Positions 25,847 to 34,788 are shown, counted from the first letter of the stretch. The stretch is DNA of 64,000 nt from Deltaproteobacteria bacterium (GCA_029262375.1 JAJCZM010000027.1:26914-90913); one strand, 5' to 3'. Numbers and translations are program-made. The notes: generated by a model from the letters alone, not told the origin.

Positions 25847-26431
25847 ATGGCGAACGCTCTCCCCCTAGTCCGTAAGCAATCGCTGCAGCGAGTGCAGCCG
25901 CCGGCGCACCCGGCTTGGCGCCGTATCGTAATCCTTTTCGTGTCGTGTGTCGTTGCGTTCTTGGCGTCGGCTGTTCCTGCGACAGCAACATCATGCATCG
26001 ATCGGTCCCGTGTCTCTTTGGCAGTGCTGCAGAGATGGGAGACGACGATCGTCGACTACACTGCAATAGTGGGCGCCCCGCCGACACCGGATCAATATCC
26101 CGACGGCATGCTAGACACACTGGTGCGTAGCCGTACCTACCGGAACTGGCGACGCGTGCCTCCGAGAGATTCATGGGGCATGCCGCTAGTGTATCGAGTC
26201 TACGAAGGCCTCGGCCGCTCGTACGTGCTCTACAGCACCGGCCGGAATCGAATCGACGACCACCTGACCGGCGATGACATCTCCGTGCGCACGGGCATTC
26301 CCAAGCATCCCTATGAAACGTGGCCGGCGTGTGGATCGCTCTGGCGCCGCAGCGTGTTCTTCTTCTGGTGCGGTGTCGTCTTGTTCGTGCTCGCTATAGG
26401 GCGTGCGGTGTCGATGGCGCGCCGTCGCTAG
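25847..26431 (+). CDS. Small membrane protein with type II pseudopilin (GspG)-like tail
   Basis: 194 aa. A signal-anchor-like helix RRIVILFVSCVVAFLASAV at about residues 24-42 precedes an exported domain, and a second helix SVFFFWCGVVLFVLAIGRAV ends the protein before a basic tail. The middle holds DSWGMPLVYRVYEGLGRSYVLYS with GRNRIDDHLTGDDIS, the same layout as the C-terminal GspG/pseudopilin region (D-x-W-G-x-P-x-x-Y, then a Ca-binding-like acidic loop). The usual pseudopilin N-terminal methylation motif (GFTLxE) is absent, so this is an atypical, membrane-tethered relative. Not in a secretion operon. Function unknown. Confidence 0.6.
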   Translation: MANALPLVRKQSLQRVQPPAHPAWRRIVILFVSCVVAFLASAVPATATSCIDRSRVSLAVLQRWETTIVDYTAIVGAPPTPDQYPDGMLDTLVRSRTYRNWRRVPPRDSWGMPLVYRVYEGLGRSYVLYSTGRNRIDDHLTGDDISVRTGIPKHPYETWPACGSLWRRSVFFFWCGVVLFVLAIGRAVSMARRR

Positions 26432-26481
26432 TTGCAGGTTCTCGAATCGTCTTCGAAGAATGGCGAGGCGAGACCCGTCGG

Positions 26482-26501
26482 CTGCTAACTACGCTTAGCA
26501 G
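26482..26501. other. Perfect 7-bp stem inverted repeat after the pseudopilin-like gene
   Basis: CTGCTAA-CTACGC-TTAGCAG begins 51 nt after the stop at 26431. It could be a terminator stem, but no T-tract follows, so an operator for the downstream small gene is equally possible. The remaining sequence from 26432 to 26703 shows no other coding signal. Confidence 0.35.
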
Positions 26502-26703
26502 TACAGCGTCGCCCGCGTGCATGGTGCTAACTCTAGGTTGCAGGGTTTGCCCTGATCTTCTCGGGCGCGCGTACTTCCGATTACACTCTTTCCAAGGTTT
26601 CCCCTCGATCTTCTCTGTACGCGCGCGGCTCCACGCGCTGGCACGCGTGTTGCTTTGCTACATACCCATGACGTGGGAGGGACGCGTCTTGGAGGCAATC
26701 AAG

Positions 26704-26856
26704 ATGAAACTAAGAGTGAGCGGAGGATTGGTCGCGTATTTGGTGGGTACGGCGCTGTTGGTCGTTGCCTGCATTCATGACTTCAACGCTGCGACGAGCG
26801 GGTCGATGCATTGGCCGGATTCGGTCGATGTGGTGGAGTGCCCATTGGGCAACTAG
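26704..26856 (+). CDS. Candidate small lipoprotein (50 aa)
   Basis: ATG 26704 is preceded by GGAGG with eight bases spacing, one of the better ribosome sites in the window. The product is 50 aa: a basic start (MKLRVSGG), a hydrophobic run LVAYLVGTALLVVAC that contains a lipobox-like VVAC, then 27 mostly polar residues ending CPLGN. It could be a lipoprotein or a one-pass membrane peptide. No family recognised. The longer frame (26320) overlaps the preceding gene and is not used. It converges on the gene ending at 26927. Confidence 0.4.
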   Translation: MKLRVSGGLVAYLVGTALLVVACIHDFNAATSGSMHWPDSVDVVECPLGN

Positions 26857-26926
26857 CCGGCGGGCGAGCGGACGATGACAGCTCGCGTGTTTGGGATCCG
26901 GCGCCGGTCCTTTTCGCGTCTGGCGG

Positions 26927-28546
26927 CTACGCGCGCTTGCGCATGTACTGCTTGCGCACCTTGCGACCGATGTCGCGTCCTACAATCGCCGATGCGGCGA
27001 TGACTCCACCGAACAGTGCGCCGGCAACGCCGAGTAGGCCGACATCCTGGCCGGCCAGATAGAGACCGGGCACGGGAGTCTGCGCGCGCAAGCCGCGCTC
27101 GCAGAGTCGATCGGGGGTTGCGGCCATTCCGTAGATTTCGCCGTTTTGGTATCCCGCGAAGTGGAGCGTTGAAACCGGAGTAGACAACTCGCAGTAGTCG
27201 ATCTTGTCGCGTACCTGCGGAACGAAGCGGAACAGCACGTCGAGAAGTCGTTCTGCATAACGCTGCTTCAGAGACTCGTAGCGTTCGCCGCGATGTTGCC
27301 AACGCTCGTCGGCCCATTCTTCGAACAGTTCGAACGGCGCCGGTGCCATGACATCGATCGTCGCGCGTCCTGGGAAGCGCTGTTGGAACGATGGATCTTT
27401 CGCTGACGCGAACGAGAGGTACGTGACAGGCAATGTCCCATCGGGATCTTTCGCGTAGGCGGCGTGATCGGCTTCGTAGTCAGCGCTCGGGTAGACGAAG
27501 TAGTTCGTGCGCCCCAGGCCGAGCTCCTCGGCCGTCTCTTTCAGACCGACGTAGAGGCAGACGTGCGCGATCGACGGTCTCATCTTCGCTCCGTGACGGT
27601 CGAGCCCGTGTTGCAGGACCAACTCGGCCGGCAGCAATTTCCCGAACGTCGCCGGCACGCCGGCTGCGCTGACGATGACGGGTGCGCGAAATTCTTTGCC
27701 ATCGGCGAGCTTCACTCCGACCGCTCGACCGTTCTCGCACACGATCGTATCGACCTCGGCGCGGGTGACGACCAAGCCTCCGCGTGACTCAATGACCGGC
27801 AAGATGGTCGCTGCGATGCGCGACGCTCCGCCGACAGGATAGTACGCGCCTTCGAAGTAGTGCTGCGCTACGACCGCGTGCACACCGAAGCTGCTTTCGC
27901 CGGGCGTCAATCCGTAGGTAAAGAACTGGCCTGACAGTACGGCGATGAGGGTTTGGTTGTCTGTCAGTTCTTCGAGTACTTCGCGCGTGGTGCGCGACGC
28001 ATAGTTGACGAATCGTCGCCGCATGAGACCGCCGCCGATTCGCGACACGAAGCTCGGCACCGCTTTCTCAGCGAAGTACCCGCGCGATGCGCGCACGACG
28101 TTCTCACACAATTCGATGTAGCGATCGATGACGGCAGCTTCGTTCTCGAAGTAGGATTTGAGCTTGGCGCGCAGCGCTTCTTTGCCCGCCGGCAGCTCGA
28201 AGATTTGATCTCCGATGACGATGCGGTCGTGGACGTCGCCCATGAACTCCCACTGGAGCGCGCCGTCGGTGAGTTCGTCGAACATGATGCGCAGATCGGT
28301 GCCTTCATGGAGGTCGCCGACATAGTGGACGCCGACGTCCCATTCGTAGTCGCCGTGTCGAAATACGTGCGTGTAGCCGCCGGCCGTGTAGTGACGCTCG
28401 AGAACGAGTACGCGTTTGTTGTCGTGTTTGGCGAGTAGCGCCGCAGCAGCGAGCCCGCCAATGCCCGAACCGATGACGATCGCGTCGTACGATCCGTCGG
28501 ACTCATCGAGCTTGGCTCTGCGATAGGGCGTGCCGATCTTGCTCAT
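26927..28546 (-). CDS. RetSat/CrtI-like FAD-dependent oxidoreductase
   Basis: 539 aa. An N-terminal FAD Rossmann motif, AIVIGSGIGGLAAAALLAK, with VLVLERHYTAGGYTHVF closely following the retinol saturase/phytoene desaturase pattern (ExHxxxGG). Other typical segments are VHYVG near the start, GLTPGESSFGVHAVVAQHY, PVGGASRIA, and the C-terminal PGLYLAGQDVGLLGVAGALFGG that binds FAD. Length agrees with all-trans-retinol 13,14-reductase and carotenoid isomerase families. The substrate is a polyene or another lipid; not determinable. It stands alone on the minus strand. Confidence 0.9.
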   Translation of the reverse strand: MSKIGTPYRRAKLDESDGSYDAIVIGSGIGGLAAAALLAKHDNKRVLVLERHYTAGGYTHVFRHGDYEWDVGVHYVGDLHEGTDLRIMFDELTDGALQWEFMGDVHDRIVIGDQIFELPAGKEALRAKLKSYFENEAAVIDRYIELCENVVRASRGYFAEKAVPSFVSRIGGGLMRRRFVNYASRTTREVLEELTDNQTLIAVLSGQFFTYGLTPGESSFGVHAVVAQHYFEGAYYPVGGASRIAATILPVIESRGGLVVTRAEVDTIVCENGRAVGVKLADGKEFRAPVIVSAAGVPATFGKLLPAELVLQHGLDRHGAKMRPSIAHVCLYVGLKETAEELGLGRTNYFVYPSADYEADHAAYAKDPDGTLPVTYLSFASAKDPSFQQRFPGRATIDVMAPAPFELFEEWADERWQHRGERYESLKQRYAERLLDVLFRFVPQVRDKIDYCELSTPVSTLHFAGYQNGEIYGMAATPDRLCERGLRAQTPVPGLYLAGQDVGLLGVAGALFGGVIAASAIVGRDIGRKVRKQYMRKRA

Positions 28547-28743
28547 GAAGCTTTCTTTAGTGGAGCCGGTGGTCTGACGCCACGTGAGTAGTGCTCATCT
28601 TGCGAGACGCGTATCTTAGCGGAGAGGGGTCGGGGGCGCGGTCGCGTTGTCCCGCGGTCTGCAAAATCACTGCGGACCCGGCCGAGCGCGCAGCGCTTCG
28701 GGGCCGTCCCGCGATGCGGGCCGGAAGGCGATAGGAGTCATTG

Positions 28744-29142
28744 GTGACGAAAGTACGATGGATCGCGTTGGTTCCCGTGACGGCGCTTGCATGGTGGCTC
28801 GTCCTGTTGGTCGGCATGTTCGTCCACGGAGTCGTCGAGCAATCCCTGTGTCCACCCGACGATTGGATCTCGGAGACTTGCGCCAACGAACCGGTACACC
28901 AAACGCTCGACTATCTCGTGCTGACGGTTTCCGGGTTGTCTGCTGTGGTCGTCGTTCTGAGTGCCGTGCTCATCGCCCCCAGGAACAAGCGCGCGGTTGC
29001 GTGGGTCGCGTGGGTTGTCGTCAGCGGTGTCGCCGTAGCTGCAACGCTCGCGACGGATGACTGGATTCATGGGTTGGTCGCTACCGCTTGCGGGTGTGCG
29101 ACGATCGTTCTTGTGTCGAGAACGCGGCTCATTCACCAGTAG
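28744..29142 (+). CDS. Small four-helix membrane protein of unknown function
   Basis: 132 aa from GTG 28744 (AGGAG six bases upstream); TTG 28741 is the alternative. Four hydrophobic helices are visible: WIALVPVTALAWWLVLLVGM, LDYLVLTVSGLSAVVVVLSA, AVAWVAWVVVSGVAVAATL, and HGLVATACGCATIVLV. Between helices 1 and 2 a short periplasmic loop has two cysteines (LCPPDDW, CANEPVH). No family recognised. It is followed ten bases later by the ICMT-like gene in the same direction, so the two are likely co-transcribed. Confidence 0.6.
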   Translation: MTKVRWIALVPVTALAWWLVLLVGMFVHGVVEQSLCPPDDWISETCANEPVHQTLDYLVLTVSGLSAVVVVLSAVLIAPRNKRAVAWVAWVVVSGVAVAATLATDDWIHGLVATACGCATIVLVSRTRLIHQ

Positions 29143-29151
29143 GATGAAGCT

Positions 29152-29631
29152 ATGGGCGAACCCAAGGACGCAGCTAGAGTTCGTTTCTTTCCCCCGGGAA
29201 TTCCTCTGCTCACGATTCTAGTTGGCGCGCTTCTAGATCGAATCTGGCCGCTCGCAGCTCGCTTCATCTTCGACGCTCCACTTCGTTACTACATCGGCGG
29301 GATCGTTGTCGTCGGTTCGATTGCCCTGCTCGGGTTCTGGTCCGTTACGCTTTTTCGTAGCGGGGGACAGAGCGAAAACCCGTGGAAACCGACTTCACAC
29401 ATCGAGGAGCGCGGTCCATTCCGCGTGACTCGAAATCCGATGTACCTGCAGATGGTTCTAGTCTGTATCGGTGTTGCGATCGCGTTTGCGAGTTGGTGGA
29501 TACTGTTACTTACACCTCTCGCCGCATGGGCGCTCCAAGTTCTGGCCATCAAACCGGAGGAGGAATATCTTCAGTCCAAATTCGGTGACGAATATTCGGC
29601 TTACAAGCGGAGGGTTCGGCGATGGATCTGA
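29152..29631 (+). CDS. Isoprenylcysteine carboxyl methyltransferase (ICMT)-like membrane protein
   Basis: 159 aa with four hydrophobic helices. The C-terminal half carries the ICMT/PEMT family pattern: GPFRVTRNPMYLQMVL (SAM-binding RNPxY), and KPEEEYLQSKFGDEYSAYKRRVRRW (E-E-x-L...F-G-x-E-Y). Bacterial members methylate lipids or unknown acceptors; the acceptor is not determinable here. It is probably co-transcribed with the small membrane protein at 28744. Confidence 0.88.
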   Translation: MGEPKDAARVRFFPPGIPLLTILVGALLDRIWPLAARFIFDAPLRYYIGGIVVVGSIALLGFWSVTLFRSGGQSENPWKPTSHIEERGPFRVTRNPMYLQMVLVCIGVAIAFASWWILLLTPLAAWALQVLAIKPEEEYLQSKFGDEYSAYKRRVRRWI

Positions 29632-29742
29632 ACCTTTCACGCGTCCCGTGTTGATTGCTGTAGTGCACAGCGCGTCGCACCCGGGCGAATCATTCACCGG
29701 CCCGATCGCGCTCTCGCAGAACACCCACGCTCGAAGCCGAAT

Positions 29743-30399
29743 TCAGCCGATCAATTCCCCAAGCGTCCCCCGCAACTCAGCAAGAACCTCACTCCGCTTG
29801 ATCCCCAACGCCGATGCCTCGCCCCACGCAACGCTATCGCAAAGACGTTCGAACGTGAGCAGGACCGCAAGTCGTCGCGCCGGTGGCGCCGGACGAGCGC
29901 CAAGCCTTTCGAGCAATTGATCGAGCCACGCCATCTGTCGTTTTCGGCTCTCGATGCGGAAGGCGGCGACGTCGGGATCGGTCGCTGCCAGACCGACCAG
30001 CGCGGCGCGGAACCCACCCCAACGTTGGTGATGTCGGAGGATCTCGTTGGTGAGTCGATCGACCAAGCGGTTGCGTGCGCCCTTGCGACCGCCGCCGACG
30101 ATCGCGTCGATCTTGCGCCACTCCGCGTCTACCCAGAGAAGATAGGCTTCCAAGAAGATCGCGCGCTTGTCCGTGAAGTGCTTGTAGAACGTCCCCGGGG
30201 CGTAGCCCGCGGCGCGCGCGATGCGATTCGTGTCGGTGCCTAGATAGCCGACCTTATTAAATGTGTGGGCGGCGGCCTCGATGAGGCGCTCGCGGGTTCG
30301 CTCGGGATCACGTGGTTCCGGCTTCTTTCGCGGGGGGTTGCGCGCGGGCTTGCGCGCCGACTTGCGCGCGGCGGCGGTCCTGTTTGCGTTAGGAGGCAT
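29743..30399 (-). CDS. TetR-family transcriptional regulator
   Basis: 218 aa. A very basic N-tail (AARKSARKPARNPPRKKPEP) precedes the TetR HTH: RLIEAAAHTFNKVGYLGTDTNRIARAAGYAPGTFYKHFTDKRAIF region. The ligand-binding half is helical and ends ELRGTLGELIG. It is divergent from the alpha/beta hydrolase at 30466, and two perfect GTGAT-N6-ATCAC sites lie in the 66-bp gap, so it most likely represses both itself and the hydrolase until a ligand binds. Confidence 0.93.
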   Translation of the reverse strand: MPPNANRTAAARKSARKPARNPPRKKPEPRDPERTRERLIEAAAHTFNKVGYLGTDTNRIARAAGYAPGTFYKHFTDKRAIFLEAYLLWVDAEWRKIDAIVGGGRKGARNRLVDRLTNEILRHHQRWGGFRAALVGLAATDPDVAAFRIESRKRQMAWLDQLLERLGARPAPPARRLAVLLTFERLCDSVAWGEASALGIKRSEVLAELRGTLGELIG

Positions 30400-30402
30400 C
30401 TG

Positions 30403-30442
30403 GTGATGAATCTATCACTTCGCGTGGTGATAAATCAATCAC
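30403..30442. promoter_or_regulatory. Two tandem TetR-type operators in the divergent promoter
   Basis: GTGATGAATCTATCAC (30403-30418) and GTGATAAATCAATCAC (30427-30442) share the form GTGAT-N6-ATCAC, with centres 24 bp apart. Both lie between the TetR start at 30399 and the hydrolase ribosome site at about 30453. Spacer bases differ while arms are identical, the pattern expected of protein binding sites. Confidence 0.8.
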
Positions 30443-30465
30443 TCGCTCGCTCGGGAGGATCGCAA

Positions 30466-31371
30466 ATGTCTATACGCAGTAGTCTCAGCATCGCCGACCG
30501 TTCGGTGTCGCTCCCATCCGGGATGCGGCTGTCGTACGCCGACATTGACAAAGGCCATCCCGGCACCGGGCGTCCCCACCGCGACAATCCGATTGTCTGT
30601 TTACACGCGGTCAGCCACGGGTCGCGCGACTTCGAAGCGCTGATCGAACGAATTACGTCGCGCGGCCGCATCATTGCGATCGACTGGCCCGGCCATGGAA
30701 ACTCGGAGTCCGACAGCCAACCGACGGCCGCGATCCGTTACGAGGAAATACTCGGCGAGGTACTCGACGCCCTCGAGCTCGATTGCGTTGCGATCGTCGG
30801 TAACTCGATCGGTGGCGCGGCCGCCATCCGCTATGCCGCGCGCAACCCAGCCCGCGTGGAGGCGCTCGTGGTGTGCGATAGCGGGGGCTTGGTCGCACCG
30901 AATGCGGTGACACGATCGTTTTGTCGTGCGATGGCTTGGGTGTATCGGCGCGCAACCAGGGGCGCACGATGGTTCGATGCTTTCTACCGGTTGCAGTATC
31001 GCGCCCTGTTGACGACGGCGCCGGCGGCCGAGCAGCGCGCACGGATCGTTGCGGCGGGCCGCAGCATGGCTCCGGTGCTGGCCGACGCTTGGGCGAGTTT
31101 CGCGACTCCTGCCAACGACGTGCGACCGTACGTCGCCGACGTGCAGTGCCGCGTATTGTTGGCCTGGGCGAAACGCGATCCCTACAACGCGTACAGCGCC
31201 GCGCGCACCGCGCTCGCCGAGTTCAAGGACGCCGAGACATGCATGTTTCCCGGTGGGCACACGCCGTTTCTTGAAGATCCTGACGCCTTCGCGGAAGCGC
31301 TTGTACGCTTTCTCGATGCGCGAGAGGAAAGTCGGCCGAGCGACGTCGCTGATGGGCTGCGCGTGGCCTAG
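30466..31371 (+). CDS. Alpha/beta hydrolase
   Basis: 301 aa from ATG 30466, with GGGAGGA six to seven bases upstream; the frame to 30265 runs through the divergent TetR gene. Features of the fold in order: oxyanion-hole-like HAVSHGSRDF, IAIDWPGHGNSES, the nucleophile elbow VGNSIGGAAA, the acid Asp in AWAKRDPYN, and the catalytic His in FPGGHTPFLED. Such enzymes cleave esters, lactones or C-C bonds in ring-cleavage products; the substrate is unknown. It is divergent from TetR at 29743 and probably induced by its own substrate or a relative. Confidence 0.92.
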   Translation: MSIRSSLSIADRSVSLPSGMRLSYADIDKGHPGTGRPHRDNPIVCLHAVSHGSRDFEALIERITSRGRIIAIDWPGHGNSESDSQPTAAIRYEEILGEVLDALELDCVAIVGNSIGGAAAIRYAARNPARVEALVVCDSGGLVAPNAVTRSFCRAMAWVYRRATRGARWFDAFYRLQYRALLTTAPAAEQRARIVAAGRSMAPVLADAWASFATPANDVRPYVADVQCRVLLAWAKRDPYNAYSAARTALAEFKDAETCMFPGGHTPFLEDPDAFAEALVRFLDAREESRPSDVADGLRVA

Positions 31372-31454
31372 TCCGCGACGGACCCACGCTCGATCGTGTC
31401 GTTGGCGATCTCGTCGTTCGAGACGGGGTAGCACTCGCGCTACACTCGCTGGTA

Positions 31455-32306
31455 ATGCGAGCGCGCTATTCACACATGGCCAGAACAACGATCGCGACTG
31501 CTGCGATCCTGATGGCTTCGCTCGCGATCCCGATCACTCAGCACGCGACCGTGCTCGCGTCGGATGACGTCGCGCACGCAGCCACAAAAACCGGCTCCGC
31601 CACTGACGACCGCGAAGCCACCGACCTCAGCGCGCGCGAGATTCTCGACCGCGTCGACGACATGTTTCGCGGTACTTCGAGCGTGGGAGAGGCCGAGATG
31701 ACGATTGCGACCGAGCATTGGACGCGGACGCTTTCGCTCGCGTTCTGGACCCACGGCAAAGAGAAGTCTCTGTTTCGCATCCTATCGCCCAAAAAAGAGA
31801 AAGGGACCGCTACGCTGAAAGTCGATGCCGACCTTTGGAACTACCTTCCGAAGGTCAACCGGGTGATCAAGCTGCCGTCGTCGATGATGTCTGCGTCTTG
31901 GATGGGATCGCACTTCAGCAACGACGATCTCGTGAAAGAAAGTCGCATGGCCGAAGACTACGATTTCGAGATCAGCTTCAACGGTTTGCGAGACGAGGTC
32001 GAGCTGATCGAGATCACCTGCATCCCGAAGGAGAATGCCGCAGTGGTCTGGGGCAAAGTCGAGGTCACGGTCCAGCGCAAGACCTATCTTCCGATCTCGG
32101 TCGTGTACTACGACGAAGATCTCACCCTCGTACGCACGATGACCTATAGCGACGTGCGCGAACTCGGCGGGCGCATGCTGCCCGCGACCATCACGATCGT
32201 ACCCCGCGAAAAACCGCAGGAGTCCACGCGCGTTTCCTACGCCACCATGGACTTCGACATCGCGCATGGCGACGATCTGTTCTCGCTGAGATCGCTACAG
32301 GAATGA
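31455..32306 (+). CDS. Outer-membrane lipoprotein-sorting (LolA-like) protein
   Basis: 283 aa (ATG 31455, or the internal ATG 31476). A signal peptide is visible: ARTTIATAAILMASLAIPI. The mature part has a repeated beta pattern with AREILDRVDDMFRG, LSLAFWTHGKEKSLFRILSPKKEKG, LWNYLPKVNRVIKLPSSMM and SWMGSHFSNDDLVKES, the common signature of the LolA-like proteins linked to ABC permeases. It likely binds lipid or lipidated cargo in the periplasm. Its TGA overlaps the next ATG (ATGA), which ties it to the two permeases, ATPase and outer-membrane protein that follow. Confidence 0.88.
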   Translation: MRARYSHMARTTIATAAILMASLAIPITQHATVLASDDVAHAATKTGSATDDREATDLSAREILDRVDDMFRGTSSVGEAEMTIATEHWTRTLSLAFWTHGKEKSLFRILSPKKEKGTATLKVDADLWNYLPKVNRVIKLPSSMMSASWMGSHFSNDDLVKESRMAEDYDFEISFNGLRDEVELIEITCIPKENAAVVWGKVEVTVQRKTYLPISVVYYDEDLTLVRTMTYSDVRELGGRMLPATITIVPREKPQESTRVSYATMDFDIAHGDDLFSLRSLQE

Positions 32307-33529
32307 GCGCGGTGTTCGCCTACGCCTGGCGCAACCTGGCGCGCAATCGCCGACGGACGGCGATTGCCATGTCGGCGGTCGCGCTGAGCACGGCCATGAT
32401 CGTTTTGGCCGTCGCGTTGATCGACGGCATGATCGGCGGCGCAGTCGGCAACGCGACCAATCTGGTGGTCGGAGAAGTCCAGATTCACGCGGTCGATTAC
32501 GTAGAAGAACGATCCTTCTACGACGCGCTCGATGATCCGGCACATGTCTTGGCCGGGGCGCGTGAACGTGGTGTCGCCGCGTCGGCACGCAGCTATGGTT
32601 ACGGGCTCGTCGCGCGCGAGGTGAAGTCGGCCGGCGCGTTGTTTTGGGGCGTCGTGCCGAGTGACGAGATCGCGGCGTTCGATCTCGCCCATCACGTCGC
32701 AGACGGCAGTGGGCGTTTCCTCGACTCCAAGCCCGAACGCAAGCTGGTACTGGGACGAAAGCTCGCGCGCACGCTTGGCGCCGAGGTCGGATCTGAGATC
32801 GTCGTCGTCGTACAGGCTGCCGATGGCTCGCTCGGCAACGAGCTCTTCTCGGTCGCCGGAGTGCTCAAGGCGGTCGGTGACAGCGTTGATCGATCGGCCG
32901 CGATCATGCACGCGGATGACTTTAGAGAACTCTTCGTGAGTGACGGCCGTGTCCATGAGGTCGCGTTCAACACCCGCGGTGCGATCGATCTCGCGGAACT
33001 CGAGCGCTTCGCCTCGACGCTGGCACCCGACGCCGACGTACGTTCGTGGAGAACGATCCTCCCGATGCTCTCCGACATGCTTTCGCTGGCCGACGGTGCG
33101 ATGTGGGTCCTGGGCGCCGTGTTCTTTACCGCAGCCGGTCTGGGGGTCATGAACACGATGCTCATGGCGACCTACGAGCGCATGCGCGAGTTCGGTGTCT
33201 TGAAGGCATTGGGCGCTACGCCATGGCGTATCGTGCGCGACGTCGCCACCGAGGCACTACTACTGTCCGTCGCCGGCACGGTAGTCGGCCTGATTGTCGG
33301 CCTGCTCGGCGCGCACATCCTGCAGATCTACGGAATCGATACCTCAACCTTCGCGGGCGAGACTTCGTTCGCCGGCGTAGCGTTCGATCCGATCTGGCGT
33401 GCGACGCCCAATTACTATGCGGCCGCACGTGCGGCCGCCGTCATGTGCGCCGTGGCGGTGATCACGTCTTTGTATCCCGCAATTCTCGCTGCGCGCCTGC
33501 GCCCAATCGAGGCCATGCGTCGTGTGTGA
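32303..33529 (+). CDS. ABC transporter permease, FtsX/LolC-E type (first copy)
   Basis: 408 aa. An N-terminal helix (AIAMSAVALSTAMIVLAVALID) is followed by a large periplasmic MacB-like domain and three C-terminal helices. FtsX-family marks: GVMNTMLMATYERMREFGVLKALGATPWRIVRDVATEA region, and LSVAGTVVGLIVGLLGAHIL. Four-base overlap with the LolA-like gene. Together with the next permease and the ATPase it forms a LolCDE-type extraction complex rather than a classical drug pump. Confidence 0.93.
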   Translation: MSAVFAYAWRNLARNRRRTAIAMSAVALSTAMIVLAVALIDGMIGGAVGNATNLVVGEVQIHAVDYVEERSFYDALDDPAHVLAGARERGVAASARSYGYGLVAREVKSAGALFWGVVPSDEIAAFDLAHHVADGSGRFLDSKPERKLVLGRKLARTLGAEVGSEIVVVVQAADGSLGNELFSVAGVLKAVGDSVDRSAAIMHADDFRELFVSDGRVHEVAFNTRGAIDLAELERFASTLAPDADVRSWRTILPMLSDMLSLADGAMWVLGAVFFTAAGLGVMNTMLMATYERMREFGVLKALGATPWRIVRDVATEALLLSVAGTVVGLIVGLLGAHILQIYGIDTSTFAGETSFAGVAFDPIWRATPNYYAAARAAAVMCAVAVITSLYPAILAARLRPIEAMRRV

Positions 33530-33535
33530 ACCGAA

Positions 33536-34780
33536 ATGATGGCACGCGTAGTAAGCGTTGCGGTGCTGGCGTGGCGCAGCATCTGGCGGCATCGACGCCG
33601 CACCATCATCACGATCGCTTCGATCGCGTTCGGCGTGACCATCGTCGTCTTCGCTGTAACGATGAATGAGGGCGTCTATTCGCAGCTCATCGACGACGCC
33701 GTCCGTATGCAGTCGGGGCACGTGACGATCGAGCATGCGGATTACCGCGATGCGCCGGCGATCGACCTGGCCGTCGACGGCGTTCACGAATTGCGCGCGA
33801 CCATAGAAGCGTTGCCCGGTGTCGAGGCGACCAAATTGCTTGTGCTCGGGCAAGGGATCGCCAGGTCGGGCAGCGGGGCGGTCGGCGTGGCCGTCATGGG
33901 TGTCGAGCCCGAGGTCGAAGCAAGAACTTCGCCACTGGCGCGCAACATTGTCGCGGGTGCGTACCTCACCGCCGACGACGGCGCCCGCGTCGTCGTCGGT
34001 CGCGGCCTGGCCGATCGTTTGCGTCTCGATGAAGGCAAGAAGCTGGTGGTCGCAACCAACGACGCGCGTGGCGATCTTGTCGAATCGCTATACCGGGTCA
34101 GCGGTATCTTCGAGACGGGTGCGGACGAGATCGACGGCTACGTCATCCAGGCGCCGCTCGGGCCCGTGCGTGAACTCTACGGGCTCCGTGGCGACCAGGC
34201 GACGCAACTCGGCGTGTTGCTCGACGATCCCGACGAACAGCGCGCGCTGCTCGACGCCGTCTCCGACGCGATTGCCGGTACGAGCGCCGTTGCTCGTGGT
34301 TGGCAGCAGGTGTTGCCTGAACTCAGCGCAATGATTCGGCTCGACCGAGTTTCCGATTGGACGTTCGAGGGCATGCTGATCGTGCTCGTGCTGTTCACGA
34401 TCCTCAACACGTTGTTGATGTCGGTCATCGAACGCGAGCGCGAACTATCGGTGCTGCTCGCCATCGGCACACCACCGCTGCAGCTGCGCATGCAGGTGTT
34501 GACCGAGGCTGTCTATATTGGCTTGATCGGTAGCGTCGTCGGGATGGCGCTCGGGACGGCGGTGGCCACATGGTTCGCGGTCAACGGGCTGGATCTACGA
34601 GGACTCTACGACGAAGAAATGACGATCTCCGGGTTGGCAGTATCGATGGTGCTGCGTCCGAGAGTCACGCCTGAGATCGTGATGACGATCGGGATGATCG
34701 TCTTCGCCGCCACAACCATGCTCGGTGCGCTGGTCATGCGCCGCGCTTCTCGAATCGAGATAGCGGACGTCTTACGCTGA
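33536..34780 (+). CDS. ABC transporter permease, FtsX/LolC-E type (second copy)
   Basis: 414 aa, six nt after the first permease. Same architecture: one N-terminal helix (ITIASIAFGVTIVVFAVTMNE), a large periplasmic domain, and three C-terminal helices including MLIVLVLFTILNTLLMSV, RERELSVLLAIGTPPLQLRMQ and YIGLIGSVVGMALGTAVA. The two permeases are diverged paralogues, suggesting a heterodimeric LolCE-like transporter. Eight nt separate it from the ATPase. Confidence 0.93.
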   Translation: MMARVVSVAVLAWRSIWRHRRRTIITIASIAFGVTIVVFAVTMNEGVYSQLIDDAVRMQSGHVTIEHADYRDAPAIDLAVDGVHELRATIEALPGVEATKLLVLGQGIARSGSGAVGVAVMGVEPEVEARTSPLARNIVAGAYLTADDGARVVVGRGLADRLRLDEGKKLVVATNDARGDLVESLYRVSGIFETGADEIDGYVIQAPLGPVRELYGLRGDQATQLGVLLDDPDEQRALLDAVSDAIAGTSAVARGWQQVLPELSAMIRLDRVSDWTFEGMLIVLVLFTILNTLLMSVIERERELSVLLAIGTPPLQLRMQVLTEAVYIGLIGSVVGMALGTAVATWFAVNGLDLRGLYDEEMTISGLAVSMVLRPRVTPEIVMTIGMIVFAATTMLGALVMRRASRIEIADVLR

Positions 34781-34788
34781 GGTAGGCA

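Noticed and set aside
25551..26174. 207-codon minus-strand frame across 25.5-26.2 kb
   Set aside because: Basic, motif-free and opposite the better-supported pseudopilin-like gene and the DUF5808 start.
26320..26703. Upstream part of the 178-codon frame ending at 26856
   Set aside because: It overlaps the previous gene in another frame and is not protein-like; only the end from 26704 has a ribosome site and a membrane segment.
30601..31488. 295-codon frame antisense to the alpha/beta hydrolase
   Set aside because: The hydrolase has a full catalytic set; the antisense has none.
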